Positions 16,841-25,074 of a DNA stretch of 46,606 bases are shown here, piece by piece. The stretch is taken from the NCBI GenBank assembly GCA_024224295.1, contig JAAENN010000167.1:1-46606 (forward strand). Direction: 5' to 3'. Below the pieces are notes generated by a model. It did no database searches. It was given only the letters and a program-made list of their open reading frames with translations, and was not told the DNA's origin. Source of the DNA: Shimia sp. (GTDB lineage: Bacteria; Pseudomonadota; Alphaproteobacteria; Rhodobacterales; Rhodobacteraceae). Every line of letters begins with the position of its first letter. Positions within the stretch are counted from its first letter, which is position 1. The position numbers were made by a program, and so were the translations under genes.

Positions 16841-17860
16841 ATGATGCAGAGTTCTCCAAAGCACACGACCGCCATGGGCCGCGATTTTTCCGAGTACATC
16901 ATTGGCTTAGGATTTCCTGAGGCCGAGGTTTTCGAGAGCTCGGGCCTGACGCTGCGAGATCTGCAAGACAGCGATCAACTGACCTCTCTTGGCGGCCTAT
17001 TGAGAATTGTTGAGAACGGCATTCGGTTGACTGGAGATGATTTGATCGCAGTGCGGTGGGGACAAACACGTCGCTTTGCCAACCTCGGGCTGATTGGTTA
17101 CTTGGGCCGCAGCTCCAAGGACATCCATTGCATCGTTTCCAATCTCGCGCGCTATGGTCAAGTCTTTTCCAGCGCCATGGAGGTTGATGTTACCAAACTG
17201 AACACGGATGGCCTTTTTCGTTGGCGTTTTGATGTTCCCGCGCAGCTGGAAGTAGGCCATTTCGTTGAGGCTCAGGTCAGCCAGTTTCTGAACGGCACCA
17301 ACAAATTACTCCCACGCACAGTCTTGCCCAAACAGATTACGTTTATGCACCGTCGCAAACGAAATTCCGCAGAGCTGGAACACATTCTCGGTTGTCCGGT
17401 TATCTTCGGATCTCAGTGGAACAGCCTGCAATACCGTGTGACCGATCTCGACGTGCCGTTAAGCACGTCAGATGAAGGTTTGCACAAAATTTTGCAGGCG
17501 CACGCCGATTTGGTTCTGGCCCAACGCCCCAAAAACCGGCCTGACATTGAACTAGTGGTGGAAAAAGCAATCGCGGATCGAATGGCAACCGGGCAAACCT
17601 CAGTGTCGCACGTCGCCCGCGACTTAGGTATGAGCGCCCGGACATTGGCTCGGCGCCTGGGAAACGCCGACACCACCTATCAAATTGTGCTTTCCAACTT
17701 CCGCCGCGCGATGGCTGACCGGTATCTAAAAAACAGCGACATGAGCCAAAGCGAAATTGCGTTCTTGTTGGGCTATTCCGACGTGAGTTCCTTTGCCTCT
17801 GCTTTCAAACGTTGGACAGGTCAGTCGCCGGGCGAGCGGCGCCAATCCTTTATTCAGTGA
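16841..17860 (+). CDS. AraC family transcriptional regulator
   Basis: A 339-residue one-component regulator (first ATG at 16841, second at 16844). Residues about 20-200 resemble the arabinose-binding-type sensor domain of the OruR/ArgR-like AraC branch. The C-terminus is a double helix-turn-helix: VSHVARDLGMSARTLARRL is the first, and SQSEIAFLLGYSDVSSFASA with FKRWTGQSPGERR is the typical AraC second HTH and signature. It diverges from the RHH pair. An 18-bp motif occurs in the spacer on each side of the gene, which fits autoregulation and control of the next gene. The effector is unknown. Confidence 0.9.
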   Translation: MMQSSPKHTTAMGRDFSEYIIGLGFPEAEVFESSGLTLRDLQDSDQLTSLGGLLRIVENGIRLTGDDLIAVRWGQTRRFANLGLIGYLGRSSKDIHCIVSNLARYGQVFSSAMEVDVTKLNTDGLFRWRFDVPAQLEVGHFVEAQVSQFLNGTNKLLPRTVLPKQITFMHRRKRNSAELEHILGCPVIFGSQWNSLQYRVTDLDVPLSTSDEGLHKILQAHADLVLAQRPKNRPDIELVVEKAIADRMATGQTSVSHVARDLGMSARTLARRLGNADTTYQIVLSNFRRAMADRYLKNSDMSQSEIAFLLGYSDVSSFASAFKRWTGQSPGERRQSFIQ

Positions 17861-17884
17861 AATTTGTCCCTTCGCCACAATTGG

Positions 17885-17902
17885 CAAAATTTGACAACAT
17901 AG
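17885..17902. repeat. AraC-flanking 18-bp motif, downstream copy
   Basis: CAAAATTTGACAACATAG lies 24 bp after the AraC stop and upstream of the response-regulator gene. It includes a 10-bp-spaced direct repeat TTGGCAA/TTGACAA (17881-17897), an arrangement common for AraC-type binding. TTGACA could also serve as a -35 element, but no matching -10 was found at the usual spacing. Confidence 0.45.
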
Positions 17903-18010
17903 TGGCAGCATTGCCCAAAGAAACCGGCTTTCCCTACCCCATCTGTGTGTAGAACGAAGGGACAACGGCGCTCTTCAGAGTTTCACATCAAACTTCGGAA
18001 GGGTGGCACC

Positions 18011-18160
18011 ATGGTTTTCAGTGTATTTATGTTATTTGCCCTAGTTCTCCTGCTTTGGGGACATGACCGCGAGCACGTGGAACACGTCGCTCTCAAACAA
18101 GCTGTTTTGAAGCAGTCCCTCGGTCAAAGGGGAGGATTGCCATGTCGAAAATCCTGCTAA
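18011..18160 (+). CDS. Possible small membrane peptide upstream of the response regulator
   Basis: A 49-codon frame with AGGGTGG about seven bases before its ATG. It encodes a hydrophobic N-terminus (MVFSVFMLFALVLLLWG) and a charged tail. It overlaps the start of the response-regulator gene by 19 bases in another frame, so it could be a coupled leader peptide. There is no homology evidence and it could be chance. Confidence 0.35.
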   Translation: MVFSVFMLFALVLLLWGHDREHVEHVALKQAVLKQSLGQRGGLPCRKSC

Positions 18161-18849
18161 TCGAACCGGATCGCCATTTATTGTCTGCGATGCAGGATGT
18201 ACTGCTTCAGGATGGGCATGAGTGTCTGTGTCACGTATCGCCCGACACTGCACTAACAGATTTGGCCCGACATTCGGCAGATCTTGTGGTCACAGAGCTG
18301 AGACAGCGCTCAATGGACGCACTTTCAATCATTGAGCGCGTTACGAACACCTATGGTTTGCCGGTAATCGTAATCAGTGCAGCTGGAAGTTCGACCGAAG
18401 AGTCAATGATGCTCCGCCTTGGCGCAGATGACTATCTCGCCAAACCCTTTTCTATGCGCGTTTTCGGCGCGCGCGTTGCGGCCGCGCTTCGTAGTTCGGC
18501 GCCTGACCTGCGCGATACGGATGATGTCACGTTGATTCAACGCGGCCCATTACGACTAGACCGCTTGCGGCACGAAGCGCGCTGGGGCGGAGAAGAAGTT
18601 GCCCTTACTGCAACCGAATTCAACGTGCTTTGGACTATCGCGCAGCGTCCCGGTCAGGTGCTAAGCCGCGCCAACATTCTTGACCTTGCTTACGGCGGCG
18701 ACGTGTTTGTGACCGACCGCAGCATCGACAGCCAGATCAAACGCATCTGGCGTAAGCTGCGCGATGTAGCGCCAAACTTCACCGCGATCGAAACCCTTTA
18801 TGGGCTTGGATATCGCTTCTCAGATTCCCCGGAGGATGTGGCTGCGTAG
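18142..18849 (+). CDS. OmpR-type response regulator with atypical receiver domain
   Basis: A 235-residue two-domain protein: receiver (about 1-115) and winged-helix DNA-binding domain (about 135-230, LTATEFNVLWTIAQRPGQVL and FTAIETLYGLGYRF). GGAGG stands six bases before the ATG. The expected phospho-accepting Asp is Glu52 (DLVVTELRQRSMDAL), and the acidic pair near the N-terminus is E8-P9-D10. Ser79 and Lys101 (LAKPF) are kept. Glu at this site can mimic phosphorylation in some regulators, so it may be constitutively active or phosphorylation-independent. No histidine kinase is adjacent. Confidence 0.9.
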   Translation: MSKILLIEPDRHLLSAMQDVLLQDGHECLCHVSPDTALTDLARHSADLVVTELRQRSMDALSIIERVTNTYGLPVIVISAAGSSTEESMMLRLGADDYLAKPFSMRVFGARVAAALRSSAPDLRDTDDVTLIQRGPLRLDRLRHEARWGGEEVALTATEFNVLWTIAQRPGQVLSRANILDLAYGGDVFVTDRSIDSQIKRIWRKLRDVAPNFTAIETLYGLGYRFSDSPEDVAA

Positions 18850-18896
18850 GTGGCCTTGTTCCCTCCCATGATCCTCCTTCGGGGAAAGCGAGGCCG

Positions 18897-18920
18897 GGCT
18901 GTGTCTGCAGCCGTTTCTTT
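18897..18920 (+). terminator. Possible terminator of the response-regulator gene
   Basis: A short stem (GGCTG / CAGCC) is followed by TTTCTTT, 48 bases after the stop codon. The stem is only 5 bp, so this is a weak candidate. Confidence 0.4.
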
Positions 18921-18952
18921 AACGCCCCACATTGGCGCGGGCGCGCCCGGTC

Positions 18953-19423
18953 TCATTTTGATTTAAACACCAACGAAACGCCATTCAGGCAATGGCGTTT
19001 CCCAGTGGGCCGCGGGCCATCGTCAAAGATGTGGCCCAAGTGTGATCCACATCTGCGGCAGTGGCACTCGGTGCGGACCCGGAGGAGCTTGCGGTCCGGC
19101 TTGGTTCCAATCGCTTTGGGGAGCGACTTGTAGAAACTGGGCCATCCGGTGCCGCTGTCGTACTTATGTTTGGAGCTGTAGAGCTTCAGGTCACATCCCC
19201 GGCAATGGTAAGTGCCTTTCTCATAGTTTTTATCCAGCGGAGACGACCCTGCCCGTTCCGTGCCTTCATCGCGCATCACCTTATATTGCGCGGGTGTGAG
19301 CATGGCACGCCATTCGGCATCCGTGCGGGTGACTTCAAACGCGTTGGCCAGCGAAGCACGTGGCAAGACCATGGCCGTGAGGGTTGCCGCACCAGCGGCG
19401 GATAAAAAATGGCGACGTTGCAT
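18953..19423 (-). CDS. msrB: Peptide-methionine (R)-S-oxide reductase, Tat-exported
   Basis: Reduces methionine-R-sulfoxide in proteins. The ATG at 19423 has AGGAGG about seven bases upstream and begins a twin-arginine signal peptide (MQRRHFLSAAGAATLTAMVL, cleavage near ASLANA). The 156-residue precursor is therefore predicted to act in the periplasm. The MsrB core shows both zinc CxxC pairs (CRGC and CRRC), GTGWPSFY and the catalytic Cys in RHCLNGVSLVF. It diverges from cobS. A longer upstream in-frame start exists but lacks a ribosome binding site and would bury the signal peptide. Confidence 0.93.
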   Translation of the reverse strand: MQRRHFLSAAGAATLTAMVLPRASLANAFEVTRTDAEWRAMLTPAQYKVMRDEGTERAGSSPLDKNYEKGTYHCRGCDLKLYSSKHKYDSGTGWPSFYKSLPKAIGTKPDRKLLRVRTECHCRRCGSHLGHIFDDGPRPTGKRHCLNGVSLVFKSK

Positions 19424-19619
19424 TCTGCGTCCTCCTTTGGTCGTAGATTTGCGGACCAATCCTCGCAGAAGCAACTAACAGCTTTGCACAGAGCTGTGAG
19501 TTTCGTGACAACACCGCGTCTTTCGCAGAGTTTCACTTGTGATCCTGAACGAATTGAGGCACCAAAGGCCGATAGATTTGGGCCGCCCCAGAACGGCGAC
19601 CGGGAGAAGGACAGAGGAC

Positions 19620-20606
19620 ATGGCGGACGGCATGATGGACACCAACACAAAGCCCACCGAAGATATTGATCTGCGCGAAGTGTTCGGCATCGACAGCGAC
19701 ATGAAAATCAAGGGTTTTGCGGAGCGCACCGACCGCGTGCCTGAAATTGACCCAACGTACAAATTTGACCCTGAAACCACGCTAGCGATCCTCGCGGGCT
19801 TTGGCCACAACCGTCGCGTGATGATTCAGGGCTACCACGGCACCGGTAAATCGACCCACATCGAACAGGTTGCCGCCCGTCTGAACTGGCCCTGTGTGCG
19901 TGTGAACCTCGACAGCCACATCAGCCGGATCGACCTGATTGGTAAAGACGCCATCAAACTGCGCGACGGCAAGCAGGTCACCGAATTCCACGAAGGCATC
20001 CTGCCGTGGGCGCTGCGCAACAACACCGCCATTGTGTTTGACGAATATGACGCCGGCCGCGCCGACGTGATGTTTGTGATCCAGCGTGTTCTAGAACATG
20101 ACGGCAAGCTGACCTTGCTGGACCAGAACGAAGTGATCACGCCAAACCCCTACTTCCGTCTGTTTGCCACCGCAAACACCGTGGGTTTGGGCGACACCAC
20201 CGGGCTGTACCACGGCACGCAACAGATCAACCAAGCCCAGATGGACCGTTGGTCTCTGGTCTCCACGTTGAACTACCTCAGCCACGATGCTGAAGCCGCG
20301 ATCATCCTATCCAAGGCGCCGCACTACAACACCGCCGAAGGCCGTAAGATCATCAACCAGATGGTGACCGTCGCAGACCTGACCCGGACCGCGTTTATGA
20401 ACGGCGACCTGTCCACCGTGATGAGCCCACGGACAGTGATCAACTGGGCAGCAAACGCAGAAATCTTCCGCAATGTCGGCTACGCCTTCCGCCTGAGCTT
20501 CCTGAACAAATGTGACGAGCTGGAGCGCCAGACCGTGGCTGAGTTCTATCAGCGCTGCTTTGACGAAGAGCTGCCTGAGAGCGCCGCAAGCGTGAGCTTG
20601 GGATGA
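19620..20606 (+). CDS. cobS: Cobaltochelatase subunit CobS
   Basis: The AAA+ ATPase subunit of the aerobic cobaltochelatase (CobNST), which inserts cobalt into hydrogenobyrinic acid a,c-diamide. With ATG 19620 it is 328 residues, the normal family length; the upstream extension is discarded. An ATG at 19632 is a nearby alternative. The Walker A motif GYHGTGKST starts at residue 71, and Walker B is the [14 protein letters not shown] region. It overlaps the following small ORF (ATGA), which in turn overlaps cobT. The large subunit cobN is not in the window. Confidence 0.95.
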   Translation: MADGMMDTNTKPTEDIDLREVFGIDSDMKIKGFAERTDRVPEIDPTYKFDPETTLAILAGFGHNRRVMIQGYHGTGKSTHIEQVAARLNWPCVRVNLDSHISRIDLIGKDAIKLRDGKQVTEFHEGILPWALRNNTAIVFDEYDAGRADVMFVIQRVLEHDGKLTLLDQNEVITPNPYFRLFATANTVGLGDTTGLYHGTQQINQAQMDRWSLVSTLNYLSHDAEAAIILSKAPHYNTAEGRKIINQMVTVADLTRTAFMNGDLSTVMSPRTVINWAANAEIFRNVGYAFRLSFLNKCDELERQTVAEFYQRCFDEELPESAASVSLG

Positions 20607-20794
20607 GCACAACTTTTGTCATAGCAGCCACTTGGGTCGTGCTTGACGCAATTTGGTTGTTTGACAAAACTGGTTGGAAGAAAACTGCCCCGTCAGAAAT
20701 GACGGGCAGGCAATACAGTCATTTGATACGGCTACGTTGGGAAAGCGCCCTTTTGTTCCTGACCGCGCTGATCTGGAGTGCGTTCAATGGCTAA
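20603..20794 (+). CDS. Small membrane protein between cobS and cobT
   Basis: A 63-residue ORF whose ATG overlaps the cobS stop (ATGA) and whose end overlaps the cobT start by eight bases. It has two hydrophobic segments ([17 protein letters not shown] near the N-terminus and [14 protein letters not shown] at the C-terminus) separated by a basic loop. The tight overlap on both sides argues that it is translated as part of the operon. Function is unknown; association with the chelatase or cobalt supply is only a contextual guess. Confidence 0.65.
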   Translation: MSTTFVIAATWVVLDAIWLFDKTGWKKTAPSEMTGRQYSHLIRLRWESALLFLTALIWSAFNG

Positions 20795-22664
20795 GCAGCC
20801 CAACGACAACCCCGCTGATCCGTTTAAAAAGGCCTTGGCTGAGGCCACCAAAGTTATGGCCGACGATCCGGAACTGTCGGTATCCTACACGGTTGATCCC
20901 TCCGGCATGTCCGGGGACAGCATCCGCCTGCCCCAGGTCAGCCGCCGCATGACCCGCGACGAGGTGCTTCTGGCACGCGGCACCGCCGATGCGCTGGCGC
21001 TGCAACGCAAATATCACGATGACGCCACGCACATGCGCTATGCGCCCGGTCAGGGCATTGCCCGCGATCTTTACGAGGCGATGGAGACCGCGCGCTGCGA
21101 AGGTATGGGCGCACGTGACATGCCCGGCACCGCGACCAATATCGACGTGAAAATCAGCCAAGAAGCCGCCGGACGTGGGTATGGCGACATGACCTCCACA
21201 GAGCAGGCGCCACTGCCCGTGGCAGCGGGCTATCTGATCCGTCATCTGGCCACCGGGCGCGACCTGCCCCCGGCGGCGGCCAATGTGATGAACCTGTGGC
21301 GCGGCTACATCGAGCAGAGCGCAGGCGAGCACCTTGGAGACCTGCAAGAGCTGCTGTCCGACCAACAGGCCTTTGCCAAATTTGCCCGTCAAATCATCGA
21401 CGATCTTGGCTACGGTGATCAGCTGGGCGATGACCCGGATGACATCGAGGATCAGGAAGACGAAGCCGAAGAACAGGCGGAAGAGCAGGACGATCCGGAC
21501 AGCCAGGGTCAGGACGACAGCGACGAGGAAGACACTGAGGCCAGCCCTGAACAGTCTCAGGAAGAGCAGCAGGACATGTCTGAGGCGCAGGTCACCATGG
21601 ATGACATGGCTGAGGATGAAATGTCCGATGAGGCGGAAATGCCAGACGGCGAAGCGCCGCTCGATCCGCCTCCCCCGCCGCCGATTTCCGAAGCGGACCC
21701 GGACTATGTGGTGTTTGACACCACCCACGACGAAGAGATTGCCGCCGAAGAACTGGCCGAGCCGGTCGAGTTGGAGCGCCTGCGCGCCTATCTGGACCAA
21801 CAACTTGAGCCACTCAAAGGCGCGGTGAGCCGTCTGGCCAACCGCCTGCAACGCCGGCTTCAGGCACAGCAGAACCGCAGCTGGGAGTTCGACCTCGAAG
21901 AGGGCACGTTGGATGCGGGTCGTTTGGCGCGGGTTGTCGCCAACCCCACCACGCCGCTCAGCTTCAAAATGGAACATGACACCGAGTTCCGCGACACCGT
22001 GGTGACGTTGCTGCTGGACAACTCCGGCTCTATGCGGGGCCGTCCGATCTCTATTGCGGCGATCTGTGCCGACGTACTGGCCCGCACACTGGAACGCTGC
22101 AACGTGAAGGTCGAGATCCTCGGCTTCACCACCCGTGCTTGGAAAGGTGGCTTGGCCCGTGAAAAATGGCTCAATGATGGCCGTCCGCAACAACCGGGCC
22201 GCCTGAATGACCTACGCCACATCATTTACAAGCAAGCGGACGCTCCGTGGCGCCGCGTGCGGCCCAACTTGGGTCTGATGATGAAAGAGGGCCTGCTGAA
22301 GGAAAACATCGACGGCGAGGCGCTGGAATGGGCCCACCGCCGGATGTTGATGCGGCCTGAACAGCGCAAAATCCTGATGGTGATCTCCGACGGCGCTCCG
22401 GTGGATGACAGCACGCTCTCGGTGAACCCAGCCAACTATCTGGAAAAACACCTACGCGATGTGATTGCCATGGTTGAGAAACGCAAGATGGTGGAGCTCT
22501 TGGCGATTGGTATCGGCCACGATGTGACACGCTACTATGACCGCGCAGTGACCATCACCGATGTGGAGCAACTCGCAGGCGCCATGACCGAACAACTGGC
22601 CGCCCTGTTTGACAACGACCCGCGCGCCCGTGCGCGTGTCATGGGAATGCGGAAAGTGGGCTAA
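20787..22664 (+). CDS. cobT: Cobaltochelatase subunit CobT
   Basis: The 625-residue partner of CobS, forming the ring-shaped ATPase complex that drives cobalt chelation. The ATG at 20787 (MAKQPNDNP) is preferred to a GTG three codons earlier. A very acidic central segment (about residues 213-318) is typical of CobT and of Mg-chelatase D. It is followed by a von Willebrand A domain with the MIDAS motif DNSGSM at 411-416 and ISDGAPVDD later. The start lies within the preceding small ORF, implying coupled translation. Confidence 0.95.
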   Translation: MAKQPNDNPADPFKKALAEATKVMADDPELSVSYTVDPSGMSGDSIRLPQVSRRMTRDEVLLARGTADALALQRKYHDDATHMRYAPGQGIARDLYEAMETARCEGMGARDMPGTATNIDVKISQEAAGRGYGDMTSTEQAPLPVAAGYLIRHLATGRDLPPAAANVMNLWRGYIEQSAGEHLGDLQELLSDQQAFAKFARQIIDDLGYGDQLGDDPDDIEDQEDEAEEQAEEQDDPDSQGQDDSDEEDTEASPEQSQEEQQDMSEAQVTMDDMAEDEMSDEAEMPDGEAPLDPPPPPPISEADPDYVVFDTTHDEEIAAEELAEPVELERLRAYLDQQLEPLKGAVSRLANRLQRRLQAQQNRSWEFDLEEGTLDAGRLARVVANPTTPLSFKMEHDTEFRDTVVTLLLDNSGSMRGRPISIAAICADVLARTLERCNVKVEILGFTTRAWKGGLAREKWLNDGRPQQPGRLNDLRHIIYKQADAPWRRVRPNLGLMMKEGLLKENIDGEALEWAHRRMLMRPEQRKILMVISDGAPVDDSTLSVNPANYLEKHLRDVIAMVEKRKMVELLAIGIGHDVTRYYDRAVTITDVEQLAGAMTEQLAALFDNDPRARARVMGMRKVG

Positions 22665-22743
22665 ACCCTTCTTCTTGCGCGAAATGTCCTGGGGGTGAGC
22701 GTCCGCGAGGAGGCTGGCCCCCTCTTCTTTCCGCGCTCTGTTC

Positions 22744-22774
22744 AACCCACTTGCCATTGGCGGCGCAGTGGGTT
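22744..22774. other. Stem-loop between cobT and the Xaa-Pro aminopeptidase gene
   Basis: Perfect 8-bp arms (AACCCACT / AGTGGGTT) enclose a 15-base loop in the 149-bp gap. Only three Ts follow, so it may be a weak terminator or a leader structure of the downstream gene, which starts 39 bases later. Confidence 0.4.
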
Positions 22775-22813
22775 TCACTGAACGCCTATTCATTTGCGCC
22801 AAGGAACCGTGCC

Positions 22814-24625
22814 ATGTTTCAGGATTTTGCCGTCACCGCCCGACCGGAACAGGGCCCTGCCCGCCTGAAGGCCCTGCGGGCGCAAATGGACAAAGGTGGT
22901 CTGGACGGTTTTCTAGTGCCCCGCGCCGACGCGCATCAGGGCGAATATGTTGCGGCGCGGGATGACCGACTGGCTTGGTTGACAGGCTTCACCGGCTCCG
23001 CCGGGTTTTGCGTTGTGCTCAAGGACATCGCCGGCGTGTTTGTCGACGGACGTTATCGCACGCAGGTCAAAGAGCAGGTGGCAGATTGCTACACCCCAAT
23101 CGATTGGCCCGAGGTCCTGCCAGGGCCATGGATCGTGGACAACCTGAGCACTGGCCATGTCGGCTTTGATCCTTGGCTCTATACTGTTGGGCAGCTGGAG
23201 GCCCTGCATAAGGCCACCGAAGACAACATGATCACCTTTGTGCCGGTGAACAATCCAATCGACGCCATTTGGGACGATCAACCGGACGCACCCATGGCGC
23301 CGGTGAAGAGCCACCCCACCGAAGTGGCCGGCGAATCCCATAGTGACAAACGTGCGCGGTTGGCCGCGGAGCTGAACGCGCATGGCGAGACCGCAGCCGT
23401 GATCACGCTTCCCGACAGCATTGCCTGGCTCTTGAACATTCGCGGCGCAGATATTCCTCGCAATCCGCTGGCACACGGATTTGCCGTACTGAATTCAGAC
23501 GCAACTGTTGACCTGTTTATGGCTGAGCAGAAGCTCACCGACATACGGGACCATCTTGGTGAGGCTGTCCGCGTCCATGCGCCGGACGCCTTCATTCCAT
23601 TCCTCACGCAGCTTTCCGGCACTGTGCGTCTCGACAAAGGCAGCGCGCCAATCGCCGTGCAAGCTGCTGTGTCTCAAAGCGATGCAGACATCACCTACGG
23701 CCAAGACCCCTGCGTCATGCCGAAGGCACGTAAAAACGAGTCTGAGATCGCCGGCATGGCTGAAGCCCATCTGCGAGACGGCGCAGCTGTGGTGAACTTC
23801 CTCAGCTGGTTTGACGCGCAAGACAAAACCACGCTCACCGAAATTGACGTGGTCACAAAGCTGGAAGAGAACCGCCGCGCCACCAATGCGCTTTTAGAAA
23901 TCAGCTTTGACACCATTGCGGGCGCGGGCCCCAACGGAGCAATCATGCATTACCGCGTGACCGAAGAAACCAACCGTCCCCTGCAAAACGGAGATTTGAT
24001 GGTCCTAGACAGCGGCGGACAATACGCTGATGGAACAACAGACATCACCCGCACGTTGCCAATCGGTGACGTCAGCGAAGACGCGAAAGTGGCCTTCACT
24101 CGCGTGTTGCAAGGCGTGATTGCAGTGTCCCGTATGCGTTTCCCCAAAGGCGTCGCAGGTAGCCATATCGAAGCCATTGGCCGTTTGCCCCTATGGATGG
24201 CGGGCCAAGACTTTGACCACGGGTTGGGCCACGGTGTTGGCGCGTACCTCTGTGTACACGAAGGTCCACAGCGCCTGAGCCGCGTGAGCGATACCCCACT
24301 TGAGATTGGTATGATTCTATCCAACGAACCAGGGTATTATCGCCCTGGCGCCTATGGCATCCGGATCGAGAACCTAATTGTGGTCGAAGAAGCCCCCGCC
24401 CTGCCCGGTGGTGACGATCACCGCGAGATGCTGCAGTTCCGTAATCTGACCTTTGCGCCGATTGATCGCGACATGGTGGTAGTCGACATGTTGAGCGACA
24501 AGGAACTGGATTGGCTCAACACCTATCATGCGACGTGCCGTCAAATGCTGTCCCCTCGACTCGCGCCAGAGCAACAAATGTGGTTGGATCCGGCCTGCGC
24601 CGCGCTGTCACATTCCACGCAGTGA
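22814..24625 (+). CDS. Xaa-Pro aminopeptidase (M24B, APP1 type)
   Basis: A cytosolic dimetal peptidase that releases N-terminal residues followed by proline. With ATG 22814 it has 603 residues, the long three-domain form: two creatinase-like N-terminal domains and a C-terminal pita-bread catalytic domain. All five metal ligands are seen: D399 (VLDSGG), D410 (TDITRT), H473 (GLGHGVGAY), E505 (SNEPGYY) and E519 (GIRIENL). The longer upstream frame lacks family similarity. It is a single gene or the first of a run continuing with DUF427. Confidence 0.93.
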   Translation: MFQDFAVTARPEQGPARLKALRAQMDKGGLDGFLVPRADAHQGEYVAARDDRLAWLTGFTGSAGFCVVLKDIAGVFVDGRYRTQVKEQVADCYTPIDWPEVLPGPWIVDNLSTGHVGFDPWLYTVGQLEALHKATEDNMITFVPVNNPIDAIWDDQPDAPMAPVKSHPTEVAGESHSDKRARLAAELNAHGETAAVITLPDSIAWLLNIRGADIPRNPLAHGFAVLNSDATVDLFMAEQKLTDIRDHLGEAVRVHAPDAFIPFLTQLSGTVRLDKGSAPIAVQAAVSQSDADITYGQDPCVMPKARKNESEIAGMAEAHLRDGAAVVNFLSWFDAQDKTTLTEIDVVTKLEENRRATNALLEISFDTIAGAGPNGAIMHYRVTEETNRPLQNGDLMVLDSGGQYADGTTDITRTLPIGDVSEDAKVAFTRVLQGVIAVSRMRFPKGVAGSHIEAIGRLPLWMAGQDFDHGLGHGVGAYLCVHEGPQRLSRVSDTPLEIGMILSNEPGYYRPGAYGIRIENLIVVEEAPALPGGDDHREMLQFRNLTFAPIDRDMVVVDMLSDKELDWLNTYHATCRQMLSPRLAPEQQMWLDPACAALSHSTQ

Positions 24626-24679
24626 CATCGTACTGTTACAACACAACTTTATTCGAGCGCGAAACAGGAGGGATACCAC

Positions 24680-25021
24680 ATGACAAACATCACAATCCGC
24701 AAAGCTGAAGGCAATTGGGTTGTCCGTGCCGGTGGCGCCATCCTGGGCGAGAGCAGCAACGCGCTAGAATTGAGCGAAGGCGACCTGAAGCCGGTGATCT
24801 ATTTCCCGCGCGCCGACATTGCTATGGCTTTTCTGGACCCAAGCGAGAAGACCACCTATTGCCCCCACAAAGGCGATGCTAACCACTTCTCGATTGTGAC
24901 CAAAAGTCAGACCATCTCCGACGCAGCTTGGAGCTACGAAGCACCGGTTGAGGCTGTGGAACGCATCAAAGACCATCTGGCGTTTTACACCAGCGATCTG
25001 GTGGCGGTAGAGCGCGTGTAA
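24680..25021 (+). CDS. DUF427 domain protein
   Basis: A 113-residue protein that matches the DUF427 pattern along its length: YFPRADIAMAFLDPS near the middle, then TTYCPHKGDANHFSI and DAAWSYEAP. The conserved CPHKG motif and Trp/Tyr residues suggest a small-molecule pocket, but the family has no firmly known activity to my knowledge. AGGAGG lies about nine bases upstream of the ATG. A strong hairpin separates it from the ABC transporter genes. Confidence 0.9.
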   Translation: MTNITIRKAEGNWVVRAGGAILGESSNALELSEGDLKPVIYFPRADIAMAFLDPSEKTTYCPHKGDANHFSIVTKSQTISDAAWSYEAPVEAVERIKDHLAFYTSDLVAVERV

Positions 25022-25033
25022 ATCACGGAAAAT

Positions 25034-25057
25034 GCGCGCTGGACACCAGCGCGCTTT
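25034..25057 (+). terminator. Strong hairpin between DUF427 and ABC transporter genes
   Basis: A perfect 9-bp inverted repeat (GCGCGCTGG / CCAGCGCGC, 3-base loop), extendable by flanking GGAAA / TTTCC pairs, lies 12 bases after the DUF427 stop and 17 bases before the ABC ATPase start. Only three Ts follow, so full termination is uncertain; attenuation of the downstream operon is possible. Confidence 0.55.
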
Positions 25058-25074
25058 CCCCCAACAGTGCGCCT

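Noticed and set aside
18930-18952. GGGCGCGCCC palindrome after msrB as a terminator
   Set aside because: No T run follows on the minus strand, and such GC palindromes are common in this type of genome.
17972-19533. Shared 11-mer CAGAGTTTCAC upstream of the response regulator and of cobS
   Set aside because: Short, with no surrounding similarity; likely chance.
19424-19619. Cobalamin riboswitch upstream of cobS
   Set aside because: I looked for the B12-box and a long structured leader in this 196-bp spacer and saw neither.
20784-22193. 469-residue frame antisense to cobT
   Set aside because: It mirrors a GC-rich, acidic coding region; no family motif is seen and cobT is certain on the other strand.
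24626-25074. Zur box near the DUF3299 transporter module
   Set aside because: No AT-rich GTTATA-type palindrome was seen in the two short spacers; the zinc link therefore rests on gene order alone.
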